Assembly: GCF_027532185.1 (NCBI RefSeq)
Contig: NZ_JAPZSV010000001.1
Coordinates: 124,001 to 188,000 of the forward strand
DNA from: Hylemonella sp.
Lineage (GTDB): Bacteria > Pseudomonadota > Gammaproteobacteria > Burkholderiales > Burkholderiaceae_C
Reading direction: 5' to 3'
DNA: 64,000 nt
Positions 39,092 to 48,080 of this stretch are shown piece by piece. A model generated the notes under the pieces. That model was not told the origin of the DNA. It was given only the letters and a program-made list of their open reading frames with translations, and did no database searches. Position numbers and translations under genes: made by a program. Position 1 is the first letter of the stretch; each line of letters begins with the position of its first letter.

Positions 39092-39952
39092 TCAGTTTTT
39101 GCCGAACACGAGGCGGATGGCCAGCTGGTGCAGGTGTTCCCAGGGCGCGGTCAGGTCTTCGAGCACGCTGAAGTGGTTGCGTCCGGGAATCGTCTCGCAA
39201 ACCGGAACAGTGGTCTTGCCCCAGGCCTGCTGGATCAGCTTGTTGTGGCGGATGAATTCGGCGCTTTCCTCGGCGCCGGCCACGGTGTAGAGCACGCCTT
39301 TTTTTGGCGCCGGCAACAGGGCTGGGCTGGCCAGCGCCACATGCTCGGGCGTGAGGCGTAGGCTGTCCTTGAGAAAGGGCGTGTGCATCACGGGCTCCAG
39401 GTCGTAGAGACCGGAAATGGAGAGGGCACCCTTGACCAGATCGGCCGGCAGGTCCTTGCCGACCTGGGGCCAGAGGCAGTTGAGCAGCATGGCCGCGAGG
39501 TGGCCGCCGGCCGAATGGCCCACGACATAGATGCGGCTGGGGTCGCCACCGTACTTCTTGGCGTTGCGGTACACCCAGGCCAGGGCCTGGACCATCTGCA
39601 GCGTGATCTCGGGGATGGTCACCGCCGGGCACAGCGCGTAGTTGGGAATGAAGACGCAGCCGCCCAGGTTCTTGAACGCCGGGGCGATGAAGGAGTGCTG
39701 CGACTTGTCGAGCGAACGCCAGTAACCGCCGTGGATGAAGACCACCACCGGCGAACCCGGCTGGTTGCTCGGAAACACGTCCAGCGTCTCCATGGGCCCG
39801 TCGCCATAGGCGATGTCGGTCTGGCAGGGATGGGCCGCGCGCGCGTCATCCGAGGCATCGGCCCAGCGCGCGAAATGGATGGCGTGCTCGGGCACCAGGG
39901 CCCGGTTGTTGTACATGCGGTCCAGCCAGGCGGGGGCGAAATTCTTTTTCAT
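39092..39952 (-). CDS. Alpha/beta hydrolase, arylformamidase-like
   Basis: A 286-aa carboxylesterase-type hydrolase from ATG 39952 (GGAG ~12 bases upstream). The oxyanion motif is FIHGGYWRSLDKSQH, the nucleophile lies in VVGHSAGGHLAAM, the Asp is probably in the ESAEFIRHN region, and the His in GRNHFSVLEDL. HGGYW plus GHSAGGH is the pattern of AFMID-like kynurenine formamidases, but no tryptophan catabolism genes are near, so the substrate is not proven. Confidence 0.85.
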   Translation of the reverse strand: MKKNFAPAWLDRMYNNRALVPEHAIHFARWADASDDARAAHPCQTDIAYGDGPMETLDVFPSNQPGSPVVVFIHGGYWRSLDKSQHSFIAPAFKNLGGCVFIPNYALCPAVTIPEITLQMVQALAWVYRNAKKYGGDPSRIYVVGHSAGGHLAAMLLNCLWPQVGKDLPADLVKGALSISGLYDLEPVMHTPFLKDSLRLTPEHVALASPALLPAPKKGVLYTVAGAEESAEFIRHNKLIQQAWGKTTVPVCETIPGRNHFSVLEDLTAPWEHLHQLAIRLVFGKN

Positions 39953-40040
39953 GGGGGGCGTCTCCGGATGAATGACAATAGCGTGCATTGTGTGCAGCCG
40001 GGTATCTTGGCATATCCGCGCGCACGCCGGAGGTCACAAG

Positions 40041-40910
40041 ATGAATATTGCAGTGTTGGGCACAGGACTCATGGGCTATCCCATGGCGCGCCGGCTGTGC
40101 GAGGCCGGCCACACGGTGCAGGTCTGGAACCGGACCCGCGCCAAAGCCGAAGGCCTGGCCGCCTTCGGTGCCACCGTGCACGACACCCCCACGGCCGCCG
40201 CGCAGAACAGCGAGTTCGTCATCACCATGCTGGAGCACGGCCCCGTGGTCGAGGAGGTGCTCTTTGTGCTGGGCGTGGCTGGTGCCATGAAGCCGGGCAC
40301 GGTGCTGATCGACATGTCCTCCATCAAGCCGGCCGAGGCGCGCGCCCACGCCGAGCGCCTGGGCGGCATGGGCATCACCCACCTGGACGCCCCGGTCTCC
40401 GGCGGCACGCTGGGCGCCGAGGCCGGCACCCTGGCCATCATGGCTGGCGGCAAACTCAGCAGCTTCGAGCGCGCCAAGCCGGTCTTCGCCCCGCTGGGCC
40501 GCGCCACCCTGGTGGGCCCCAGCGGCAGCGGCCAGCTCGCCAAGCTGGCCAACCAGATGATCGTGGGCATCACCATCGGCGCCGTGGCCGAGGCCCTGCT
40601 GCTGTGCCAGAAAGGCGGCGCCGACCCGGCCAAGGTCAAGGAAGCCATCAGCGGCGGCTTTGCCGACAGCCGCATCCTGCAGGTGCATGGCCAGCGCATG
40701 GTGGAGCGCAACTTCGCCCCGGGCGGACGCATGACCGTGCAGCTCAAGGACATGCGCAACGCCCTGGAAACCGCCACCGGCTTGGGCTACAACGCGCCCA
40801 TCACCGATCTGCTGGAGCAGCTCTACGCCGAAGGCGTGGCGCACGGGCTCAGCGACCTGGACCAGTCGGGCCTGTTCGTGGAGCTGGCACGACGCAACGG
40901 CATGAAGTGA
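40041..40910 (+). CDS. NAD(P)-dependent beta-hydroxyacid dehydrogenase (GarR/HIBADH type)
   Basis: A 289-aa oxidoreductase with a Rossmann N-terminus (MNIAVLGTGLMGYPMARRL), substrate motif LDAPVSGGTLGAEAG, and catalytic Lys in GSGQLAKLANQM. It resembles tartronate-semialdehyde reductase and 3-hydroxyisobutyrate dehydrogenase. GGAGG precedes ATG 40041. The exact substrate cannot be set from sequence. It is divergent from the arylformamidase-like gene. Confidence 0.92.
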   Translation: MNIAVLGTGLMGYPMARRLCEAGHTVQVWNRTRAKAEGLAAFGATVHDTPTAAAQNSEFVITMLEHGPVVEEVLFVLGVAGAMKPGTVLIDMSSIKPAEARAHAERLGGMGITHLDAPVSGGTLGAEAGTLAIMAGGKLSSFERAKPVFAPLGRATLVGPSGSGQLAKLANQMIVGITIGAVAEALLLCQKGGADPAKVKEAISGGFADSRILQVHGQRMVERNFAPGGRMTVQLKDMRNALETATGLGYNAPITDLLEQLYAEGVAHGLSDLDQSGLFVELARRNGMK

Positions 40911-40997
40911 GACCGGAGGGCGGCTTCCGGCTGTGCCGCACGGCCGGCCGTCGACGTCCGTAGAATTCCAGATCTCAGCCCGCATGGAAAACCGCAC

Positions 40998-41492
40998 GTG
41001 TTGAAACCCGAGTTCCGCCCCTCCCAACTGCCTGAGTTCACCCCGCCCTCGCCGCCGCAACCTGAGCTCAGGAAAGCGGCGGCCCATGCGGCGCTGGTCG
41101 TGCTCGCCATCGTCGCGGGCCTGGCCTATGTGCTGCTGAGCCGCTACCTGACCCGGCTGGCGCTGGCACCGGCCATCGCCATCGGTGTGCTCCTGAGCAT
41201 GCACCTGGGCATCGTGCTGCTGGCACGGCTGCGGCAGGGCCAGTGGCTGGGCCTCACCGGGCTGCTGATCACGGCGCTCGCCATCCTGGCCGCCGATGCC
41301 GCCGCTGGCCTGGCCGACCCGACCGACCGCATGGCCCCGGCGGGCGGCTATGTCCCCGCGCCCGCCTCGCCCAGCGGTAACTGGCTCGTGCACAGCGCCC
41401 GCGCCATCGCCGACAACGCGGCCCCCATCGTGGTCATCATCGGGGCGCTCATCAGCAGCTGGTTTGCGGTGCACAACGCCAAGCCGCGATAG
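40998..41492 (+). CDS. Hypothetical membrane protein
   Basis: A 164-aa protein with probable start GTG 40998 (TTG 41001 directly after). After a Pro-rich N-terminal tail (SQLPEFTPPSPPQPE) there are four hydrophobic segments: AALVVLAIVAGLAYVLL, LALAPAIAIGVLLSMHLGIV, WLGLTGLLITALAILAADAA and AAPIVVIIGALISSWFAV. I recognise no family. It precedes the SseB-domain gene by 21 bp, probably in one transcript. Confidence 0.6.
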   Translation: MLKPEFRPSQLPEFTPPSPPQPELRKAAAHAALVVLAIVAGLAYVLLSRYLTRLALAPAIAIGVLLSMHLGIVLLARLRQGQWLGLTGLLITALAILAADAAAGLADPTDRMAPAGGYVPAPASPSGNWLVHSARAIADNAAPIVVIIGALISSWFAVHNAKPR

Positions 41493-41513
41493 CCATCGGG
41501 ACGGGCTGCCTCG

Positions 41514-41918
41514 ATGAAACAGCCTTTCGAGCCCTTGAACGATCTGGAGCGGGCCCTGGTGGCGGCCCTGCAGAACCAGATGCCGGTGCCGGCCTTCGTG
41601 CAGACGCTGCTGCGCTCCCGGGTCTACCTGCTGACCGAAAAGCCGATCCCGGCCGGTGAGGCCTGGCATCCCGGCGCAACGCCCATGGTGCTCGCCGACG
41701 CCCGCAAGACGCCCTATCTGGCCATCTTCACCGCGCCCGAGCGCTCCACCGCCTGGGCCCAGCGCCAGACCTCCTACGGCTGCGGCCTGTCCACCGATTT
41801 TTCGGGCGTGCTCCAGGGCATGGCGTCCGACCTGGGCATCGTCATCAACCCGGGCCTGCCGGCCGGGTTCGAGCTGCAGCCCGCGACCGTGGCGCAGTTG
41901 AAGGCGCAAGCCGGCTAG
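41514..41918 (+). CDS. SseB N-terminal-domain protein
   Basis: A 134-aa protein that fits the SseB domain: LNDLERALVAALQNQMPVPA at the start, LLRSRVYLLTEKP, and the late block LGIVINPGLPAGFELQPATV. In E. coli SseB enhances serine sensitivity, and in other bacteria the domain is linked to regulation; here the function is unknown. It follows the membrane hypothetical gene and converges on the PII gene. Confidence 0.85.
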   Translation: MKQPFEPLNDLERALVAALQNQMPVPAFVQTLLRSRVYLLTEKPIPAGEAWHPGATPMVLADARKTPYLAIFTAPERSTAWAQRQTSYGCGLSTDFSGVLQGMASDLGIVINPGLPAGFELQPATVAQLKAQAG

Positions 41919-41937
41919 CGCCCGACCACCCCACATG

Positions 41938-41961
41938 AAAAGAGCCCGGCAAGCCGGGCTC
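41938..41961 (-). terminator. Rho-independent terminator of the metal-efflux/PII operon
   Basis: GAGCCCGGC pairs with GCCGGGCTC and is followed on the minus strand by TTTTC, 23 bp beyond the PII stop. It may also stop the convergent SseB transcript. Confidence 0.75.
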
Positions 41962-41984
41962 CTGAACCGCGGGGATCCCCCGCC

Positions 41985-42320
41985 TCACTCGGCCAACATG
42001 TCCGAGCCGTTACGGATGCGATGCAGGGTCTCGATCGGTACGGTCCAGACCATGCCGTCGCCGATCTGGCCGGTGCTGCAGATCTCGATGATGGTGTTGC
42101 GGATCTCCGCCACCATGTCGTCCGAGGCGATCACCGTGACCATGATCTTGGGCGTGTAGTCCGTCAGCTCGTCGCGCACGGTGCGCTTGCCGATGGAGGC
42201 GGGCGCCGTGAAGCCCTCGGCCTTGAGCATGGTCAGGCCCGGGAAGTTAGGGATCCCCCTTAGCGCCTCACGCAGCAGGGGCAGACGGTTCGGGCGAACA
42301 ATGGCTCTGATTTCTTTCAT
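41985..42320 (-). CDS. Divergent PII-family protein (PII-NG type) linked to RND efflux
   Basis: A 111-aa protein from ATG 42320 with GAGGAA upstream. The fold is PII (MKEIRAIVRPNRLPLLREAL ... and the C-terminal GDGMVWTVPIETLHRIRNG), but the T-loop differs: after LKAEGF comes TAPASIGKRTVRDELTDYTP, without the GRQKGH glutamine and the uridylylated tyrosine of GlnB/GlnK. This fits the PII-NG group, which has been reported near CusA/CzcA-type heavy metal pumps. It lies 17 bp after the RND pump gene and is the last gene of the operon, which suggests a role in metal homeostasis rather than nitrogen. Confidence 0.88.
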   Translation of the reverse strand: MKEIRAIVRPNRLPLLREALRGIPNFPGLTMLKAEGFTAPASIGKRTVRDELTDYTPKIMVTVIASDDMVAEIRNTIIEICSTGQIGDGMVWTVPIETLHRIRNGSDMLAE

Positions 42321-42337
42321 GTTTGGATTCCTCAACG

Positions 42338-45300
42338 TCAGGCTTCAATCTCTTTTTCTTCAAACCAGCGGTACAGGACCGGCACCAGCAGCAGGGTCAG
42401 GCTGGTGGACGAGAACAGGCCGCCGATGACCACCACCGCCAGCGGTCGCGTCACCTCGGAGCCCGGTCCGGTCGAGAACAGCATGGGGATCAGCGCCAGC
42501 AAGGCGACCATGGCCGTCATCATCACCGGACGGAAGCGGTGGGTGCAACCCTCGATGATGGCCTCATCGGTCCCCAGGCCGGCCTCGCGCTGCTGGCGGA
42601 TGAAGCTGACCAGCACCACCCCGTTGAGCACCGCGATACCCCAGAGGTTGATGAAGCCCACCGCGGCCGGCACGCTCAGGTACTCACCGCTGATTGCCAA
42701 GGCCACCAGCCCGCCGATGGCCGCCAGCGGCAGCACTGTGATCACCAGTGCCGCGTAGCGCACCGAGTTGAACAGCATGAACAACAGGAAGAAGATCGCG
42801 GTGATGGTGATCGGGATGATGATGGACAGCGTACCGATGGCGCGCTCCATGTTCTCGAACTGGCCACCCCAGGAGAGATAGTAGCCAGCCGGCAGCGGCA
42901 CGCTGCGGTCGATGCGGGACTGGGCCTCGGCCACGAAGCCGCCGAGGTCGCGCCCCTGTACGTTCACACCGATCACCAGGCGGCGCTTGCCACCCTCGCG
43001 GCTGACCTGGGCCGGTCCGTCGCCCAGCGTGATGTCCGCCACGTCGCGCAGCGGCACGATGGCACCGGTGGGCGCGCGCAGCACGAGGTTGCCGATGGAT
43101 TCGACGTCCGAGCGGAACTGGGCCGGCAGGCGCACGATGGTGTCGAAGCGGCGCTCGCCCTCGTAGACCTGGGTGGCCACCCGGCCCTGCACGGCGATCT
43201 CGATCAGGGCGTTGACGTCCTCGACGTTGATGCCGTAGCGCGCAATCGCCGAGCGATCGATCTGGATCGTGAGGTATTCCTGGCCACTGACGCGCTCGAC
43301 CCGCAGGTCGGTCGCACCCTGGGTGGCCATCAGCGCGCCCGCCACGGCATCGCCCAGCTTGCGCAGCTGATCCAGATCGTCACCGAAGATCTTGACGGCG
43401 ACCTGGGAGCGCACACCCGAGACCATCTCGTCGACACGCGCGGCGATGGGCTGGCTGATGGCGATCTCCACGCCCGGCAGGAACTTGAGCTTGTCGCGGA
43501 TCTCGTTGGCGATGTCCTCCTGGTTCATGCCATCGCGCCATTCGTCGCGGGGCTTGAGCATCACAATGGGATCGGACTCGTGCGGCTGCCCCGGATCGGA
43601 CGCCGATTCGCCACGACCCAGTCGCGAGACCACAGCATGCACCTCGGGCACGGTCTTGATCGCCCGCATGGCCTGGGTCTCGAGCTTGATGGACTCCTCG
43701 ATCGAGATCTTGGGCACGCGCACGATCACCGGGGTGATCGAGCCTTCCTGCATCGTGGGGATGAAGGCCGTCCCCAGGAACGGCACCAGCGCGAAGCTGC
43801 CCACCAGCGCCAGCATGGCGCCCATGAACACCTTCTTGGGCTGGGCCAGGGCCCAATGCAGCATGCGCAGGTAGGGCTCTTTCATCTTGCGCAGCAGCCA
43901 GGTGTCATGCTCGGCGCCACCCTTGAGGATATAGCTGCACAACACCGGACTCATGGTGAAGCTCAGGATCAGCGAGATCGTCAGAGCGATGGCGATGGTC
44001 AGCGCCAGCGGCGCGAACATCTTGCCCTCCATGCCCTGCAGACTCAGCAGCGGCAGGAAGACCAGGATGATGATGCCCACGCCGTAGAGCACGGGCTTGC
44101 CGACCTCACTCGCCGCTTCCAGGATCACACGCGGCTTGGACTTGCCGGCATTGGCCGGATCGCCCAGGCGCGCGAAGGCGTTCTCCACCACCACCACCGC
44201 GCCGTCCACCATGAGGCCGATGGCGATGGCCAGACCCCCGAGCGACATCAGGTTGGCGCTCAGTCCGATGCGGTTCATGACGAAGAAGGTCAGCAGCGGC
44301 GTGAGCACCAGTGTGGCGACCACGATGATGCTGGAGCGCACATCGCCGAGGAAGACGAACAGGATGATGACCACCAGGATGATGCCCTCGGCCAGCACCT
44401 TGGCGACGGTGACCATGGCCGTGTTGACCAGGTCAGAGCGGTCATAAAAGGGGACGATCTGCAGGCCGTCGGGCAGCATCTGCTTCTCGTTGATCTCCTT
44501 GACACGCGCCTTGATGCGGGTCACCACCTCGCGGGCGTTGCCGCCACGGATCATCTGCACGATGCCGGCGACCGCCTCGGTCTCGCCGTCCTTGATGATG
44601 GCGCCCTGACGCACCTCGGAGCCGAAGGCCACGCTGGCGACGTCTTTCACGTACACCGGAGTGCCCTGGAACTCCTTGAGCGCGATATTGCCCACGTCTT
44701 CCAGCGAAGCAATCAGACCCACGCCGCGGATCAGGTACTGCTCCGCCAGCGCGGGCAGCACGCCGCCCGAGGAGTTGGCGTTGTTGCGCGCCACCGCCTC
44801 GTAGACTTCCTTGACGCTCAGGCCGTAGTAGCGCAGGCGGTCAGGGTTGACCTTGACCTGGTACTGACGTGCATAGCCGCCCTGGCTGTTGATGTCGGCC
44901 ACGCCCGCAATGGAGCGCAGCATGGGCCGCACCACCCAGTCCTGCACCTCACGGCGACTGCGCAGCTCTTCCTCGCTCAGGGGCTTGAGACGGCCCTGGG
45001 CATCACGGTCGTCCTTGCGCTCCAGCGTGTACTGGTAGACCTCGCCCAGTCCGGTGGACACGGGGCCCAGCACCGGCGTGACACCGGCCGGCAGACGCTG
45101 CGTCACCTCGACCAGACGCTCCAGCACCAGCTGGCGCGCGAAGTAGACGTCGGTCTTGTCGGTGAACACCAGGGTGATCAGCGACAGGCCGTTGCGGTTG
45201 AGCGAGCGCATTTCGACCAGGCCCGGCAGGCCGGTCATGGAGATCTCGATCGGCACGGTGACGAAGCGCTCGACCTCGGTGGGTGGGCGGCCCGGCGCCT

Positions 45301-45454
45301 CGGTCGCGACCTGGACCTGGACGTTGGTCACGTCGGGGAAGGCATCGACCGAGAGACGCTTGACGGCAAAGCCGCCGGCGATCAGCATCACGACGCAGAT
45401 CACCGCCACCAGGATGCGCTCCTGGAGCGACCAGCGGATCAGCGCAGCGATCAT
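42338..45454 (-). CDS. Heavy-metal efflux RND pump (CusA/CzcA family)
   Basis: A 1038-aa inner-membrane proton/metal antiporter with 12 helices and two large periplasmic loops (~35-340 and ~560-870). N-terminal MIAALIRWSLQERILVAVIC, DAFPDVTNVQVQ and the TM4 block AIAIGLMVDGAVVVVENAF place it in the heavy-metal-efflux (HME) class. The TM4 block has Asp and Glu but not the DFG of CzcA-like pumps. Substrate, therefore, could be a different divalent or monovalent metal. It overlaps the adaptor gene by 4 bases and is followed by the PII gene. Confidence 0.95.
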   Translation of the reverse strand: MIAALIRWSLQERILVAVICVVMLIAGGFAVKRLSVDAFPDVTNVQVQVATEAPGRPPTEVERFVTVPIEISMTGLPGLVEMRSLNRNGLSLITLVFTDKTDVYFARQLVLERLVEVTQRLPAGVTPVLGPVSTGLGEVYQYTLERKDDRDAQGRLKPLSEEELRSRREVQDWVVRPMLRSIAGVADINSQGGYARQYQVKVNPDRLRYYGLSVKEVYEAVARNNANSSGGVLPALAEQYLIRGVGLIASLEDVGNIALKEFQGTPVYVKDVASVAFGSEVRQGAIIKDGETEAVAGIVQMIRGGNAREVVTRIKARVKEINEKQMLPDGLQIVPFYDRSDLVNTAMVTVAKVLAEGIILVVIILFVFLGDVRSSIIVVATLVLTPLLTFFVMNRIGLSANLMSLGGLAIAIGLMVDGAVVVVENAFARLGDPANAGKSKPRVILEAASEVGKPVLYGVGIIILVFLPLLSLQGMEGKMFAPLALTIAIALTISLILSFTMSPVLCSYILKGGAEHDTWLLRKMKEPYLRMLHWALAQPKKVFMGAMLALVGSFALVPFLGTAFIPTMQEGSITPVIVRVPKISIEESIKLETQAMRAIKTVPEVHAVVSRLGRGESASDPGQPHESDPIVMLKPRDEWRDGMNQEDIANEIRDKLKFLPGVEIAISQPIAARVDEMVSGVRSQVAVKIFGDDLDQLRKLGDAVAGALMATQGATDLRVERVSGQEYLTIQIDRSAIARYGINVEDVNALIEIAVQGRVATQVYEGERRFDTIVRLPAQFRSDVESIGNLVLRAPTGAIVPLRDVADITLGDGPAQVSREGGKRRLVIGVNVQGRDLGGFVAEAQSRIDRSVPLPAGYYLSWGGQFENMERAIGTLSIIIPITITAIFFLLFMLFNSVRYAALVITVLPLAAIGGLVALAISGEYLSVPAAVGFINLWGIAVLNGVVLVSFIRQQREAGLGTDEAIIEGCTHRFRPVMMTAMVALLALIPMLFSTGPGSEVTRPLAVVVIGGLFSSTSLTLLLVPVLYRWFEEKEIEA

Positions 45455-46659
45455 TTCTTGGCTCCGTTACCCGCATCGCCGGCGCCCGTGAGCAGGCGCT
45501 GGGCACGGTCGTTGTTCAGGTGAAAACCACCCTCGGTCACGATCACGTCACCCTCGCGCAGGCCCTTGAGCACGGGCCGCTGCTGGTTGGCCAGGGGCGC
45601 CAGTTCGACCGGAACGAGTCGGTAGAGATTGGGCTCGATCTGGACGAAGACGTGGTCGCGGTCACCGTCGCGCACGACCGCCGTTTCCGGCACCACAGCC
45701 ATACGCTTGGCGGTCGAGGCGATACGCAGGCTGGCCAGCATCTGCGGCTTGAGCTCACGCTTGCGGTTGTCGAGCTCGGTACGGACGGTGACCGTTCGCG
45801 TCTCGGGCTGGATGGTGTCGCTGACGAAAACCACGCGGCCGTTGACCTTGCGGTCGATCGCGGGGATCTCGATTTCGACCATCTGGCCCCGCTGCACGGA
45901 GCGGGCGGCCTGCTCGGGCAAGGCGCCCACGACCCAGACCTTGCTCAGGTCGGCGACCGTGAACATTTCCTCGCCCGGCTGGACCACCTGGCCCTGGCTG
46001 ACCTTGCGATCGATCACCACTCCACCCTGACGGGAGTAGACCGTTGCCTCCGACTGCAGGCCGCCGGTGGCGCTCAGGCGCTCGACCGCCTCGGCCGGCA
46101 GGCCCAGCAGGCGCAGCTGGTCGGCGGCCGCGCGCGTCTCCGCGCGGGCGATCGCAAGTTCGGACTCGCGGCGCTGCAGCTCCGCCGAGCCGATCACGTC
46201 TGCCTGGATCAGCTGACGGGCACGCTCGACCGCCCGTTCGGCTTGCGCCAGATTGGACTGCGCACGCAGGTAGGCCAGCTGCGAGGTGGTCAGTTCCGGG
46301 CTGCTGACCCGGGCCAGCACCTGGCCCGGGCGAACAACGTCACCGAGCTCCGCCTGCACCTGGGTGACGCGGCCGGTCACGGTGGCGCCGATGCGGGCGA
46401 CCTGGCGCTCGTTGGCCTCGACGCGCCCCGGATGCTCCTGCACCAGTGCGACGTCAGCGGTAACAACGGCACCCGTCTTGTAGTTCGTGGCCTGTTCGGG
46501 CGCCACGCGCACGAGCATCGGGTCGGCAGGCGCGCTGTCGGCCGCTGGCGTCTCTTGCGGCGCGTCCTTGCAGGCGCTCAGCGCGAAGGCCAGGCCCGAC
46601 GCCAGGCAGAAAGCGCCGATCACCCGGAACAGGGGATGAGAGGCTGGGGTGGTACTCAT
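45451..46659 (-). CDS. RND periplasmic adaptor, lipoprotein (CzcB/CusB type)
   Basis: A 402-aa membrane fusion protein from ATG 46659. The lipobox ALSAC (Cys42 or near) makes it an inner-membrane-anchored lipoprotein. The lipoyl halves (HPGRVEANERQVARIGATVT and later) flank a helical hairpin (~120-190), and the beta-barrel/membrane-proximal domain follows. There is no His-rich metal-binding N-terminal region as in some CusB. It links the pump to the outer-membrane factor encoded 13 bp upstream. Confidence 0.93.
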   Translation of the reverse strand: MSTTPASHPLFRVIGAFCLASGLAFALSACKDAPQETPAADSAPADPMLVRVAPEQATNYKTGAVVTADVALVQEHPGRVEANERQVARIGATVTGRVTQVQAELGDVVRPGQVLARVSSPELTTSQLAYLRAQSNLAQAERAVERARQLIQADVIGSAELQRRESELAIARAETRAAADQLRLLGLPAEAVERLSATGGLQSEATVYSRQGGVVIDRKVSQGQVVQPGEEMFTVADLSKVWVVGALPEQAARSVQRGQMVEIEIPAIDRKVNGRVVFVSDTIQPETRTVTVRTELDNRKRELKPQMLASLRIASTAKRMAVVPETAVVRDGDRDHVFVQIEPNLYRLVPVELAPLANQQRPVLKGLREGDVIVTEGGFHLNNDRAQRLLTGAGDAGNGAKK

Positions 46660-46672
46660 GGGACTTCCTTCT

Positions 46673-47995
46673 TTAGGGGTTCGACTCGCCGGCATAGCGG
46701 CCGGTCAGCAATTCCAGTTCGATGCGGGCGGCCTGCACCGAAAAACGTGCGTCCAGCAGATCCGAGCGCACCGCCTGCAAGACGCGCTGCGCGTCGAGCA
46801 CGTCGAGGATGCCGCGCTCGCCGAAACGGTAGGCCGCCTGCGCGACACGCAGCGCGGCCTCGGCATCGCGCATCACGCCCTGCGACAGCGCTTCCACGCG
46901 TATGCGGGCCATCTCGAGCGACTTCCACGCGACGATGATCTGCTGCTCCAGCTCGGCCTGCCGGCCATCGAGGCGCAAGCGGGCCCGCTCATACTCCTTG
47001 CCGGCCTCGGCGATCGGGCCACGCTTCTGGTCAAAGAGCGGGATCTGCACCTGCACGCCGAGGACGTTCTGGCGGATATCCGGTGCCGTGTTCTGGGAGT
47101 AACGCAGGTCCAGCCCGGGCCAGCGACTGGATCGCGCGCCCTCGAGCTGGCGCCGTGCGCGGTCCAGCTGGCTGTTGAGCACCTTGAGTTCGGGATTGCT
47201 CAGCTTGGCCAAGGACAGCAACTCCTCCAGCTCTCCAAAAGGCTGCACGGCATCGAGCTCGCCCTTGAGGATCCAGTTCCGGGGCAACTGGCCTGCGGCC
47301 AGACGGTTGAGGCTCAGCAAGGCTTGTTCGGCCAGCAAGACGGCACTGCGCTGGCGCTGGCGCGCGTTGATGATTTCGGCGTCGGCCTTGATGATTTCGT
47401 AGCGGGCGGCTTCGCCGCTGTTGACGCGCGCCCTGACGCGGTCCCTGACCTGCTCAAGCAGCACGACGTCGGCAGACAGCGCGGCCGCCTCGTCTCGGCG
47501 CAGGAAGTACTCGAAGGATCGCAACTGGACCTGGGCAATCAGTTCGCTGCGGGTTAGTGCCACCTGGTGGAAGCTGGCCGTCTGGCCGGCCTTGGCGGCC
47601 TCGATCCGGGCGCCTCGCAGGGATGGGTTCTCGAGGAACTGGGACACCGTCCAGTTGTGCACGTCCCCAGGCACCGCCGAAGGCACCAGGGCCTGATTGC
47701 GACCCTGGCTGTACTCCACGCGCGGGTTCGCGAAGGCTCGCGCCGTCGTGATGCCAGCTTCGGCCTGCTCGCGCAGGCGCAGCGCGCCCTGCAGGTTCGG
47801 GTTATGGGTGAGCACCAGCTGGATGAGGGCATCCAGCTCATAGGCGGTCACCGGCTCCTCGGCAGACGCTGCAGCAGGCGCAGCAGCCATCGGCGCAGGG
47901 GGCGCAGACATCGGGTCTGCAGACTGGGCGAGCACGACCGCCGGCCACAGCAACAGGCTGGCAGCGCCGTGCCGCCAGATCTTGGTCTTTTTCAT
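46673..47995 (-). CDS. TolC-family outer-membrane efflux protein (CzcC type)
   Basis: A 440-aa protein starting at ATG 47995 with a basic signal peptide (MKKTKIWRHGAASLLLWPAV ... LAQ). Two tandem TolC units are seen, each with long helices (NPNLQGALRLREQAEAGITT; NPELKVLNSQLDRARRQLEG) and a C-terminal segment with YRFGERGILDVLDAQRVLQA typical of CzcC-type channels. First confirmed gene of the efflux operon; GAGG lies before the start. Confidence 0.93.
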   Translation of the reverse strand: MKKTKIWRHGAASLLLWPAVVLAQSADPMSAPPAPMAAAPAAASAEEPVTAYELDALIQLVLTHNPNLQGALRLREQAEAGITTARAFANPRVEYSQGRNQALVPSAVPGDVHNWTVSQFLENPSLRGARIEAAKAGQTASFHQVALTRSELIAQVQLRSFEYFLRRDEAAALSADVVLLEQVRDRVRARVNSGEAARYEIIKADAEIINARQRQRSAVLLAEQALLSLNRLAAGQLPRNWILKGELDAVQPFGELEELLSLAKLSNPELKVLNSQLDRARRQLEGARSSRWPGLDLRYSQNTAPDIRQNVLGVQVQIPLFDQKRGPIAEAGKEYERARLRLDGRQAELEQQIIVAWKSLEMARIRVEALSQGVMRDAEAALRVAQAAYRFGERGILDVLDAQRVLQAVRSDLLDARFSVQAARIELELLTGRYAGESNP

Positions 47996-48080
47996 TCAAT
48001 CCTCGGAGAGATGGGAAATCTCGCGGCCATCACGACGATGCCGGCCAGCCGCGCGCCACGCAAGATGGCAATGCAAAGTA

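Noticed and set aside
42323-45523. A 1066-residue open frame antisense to the RND pump gene
   Set aside because: It is the reverse-frame shadow of a high-GC gene: its translation is His/Arg/Gly/Asp-rich, without domains, and the minus strand encodes an unmistakable RND pump.
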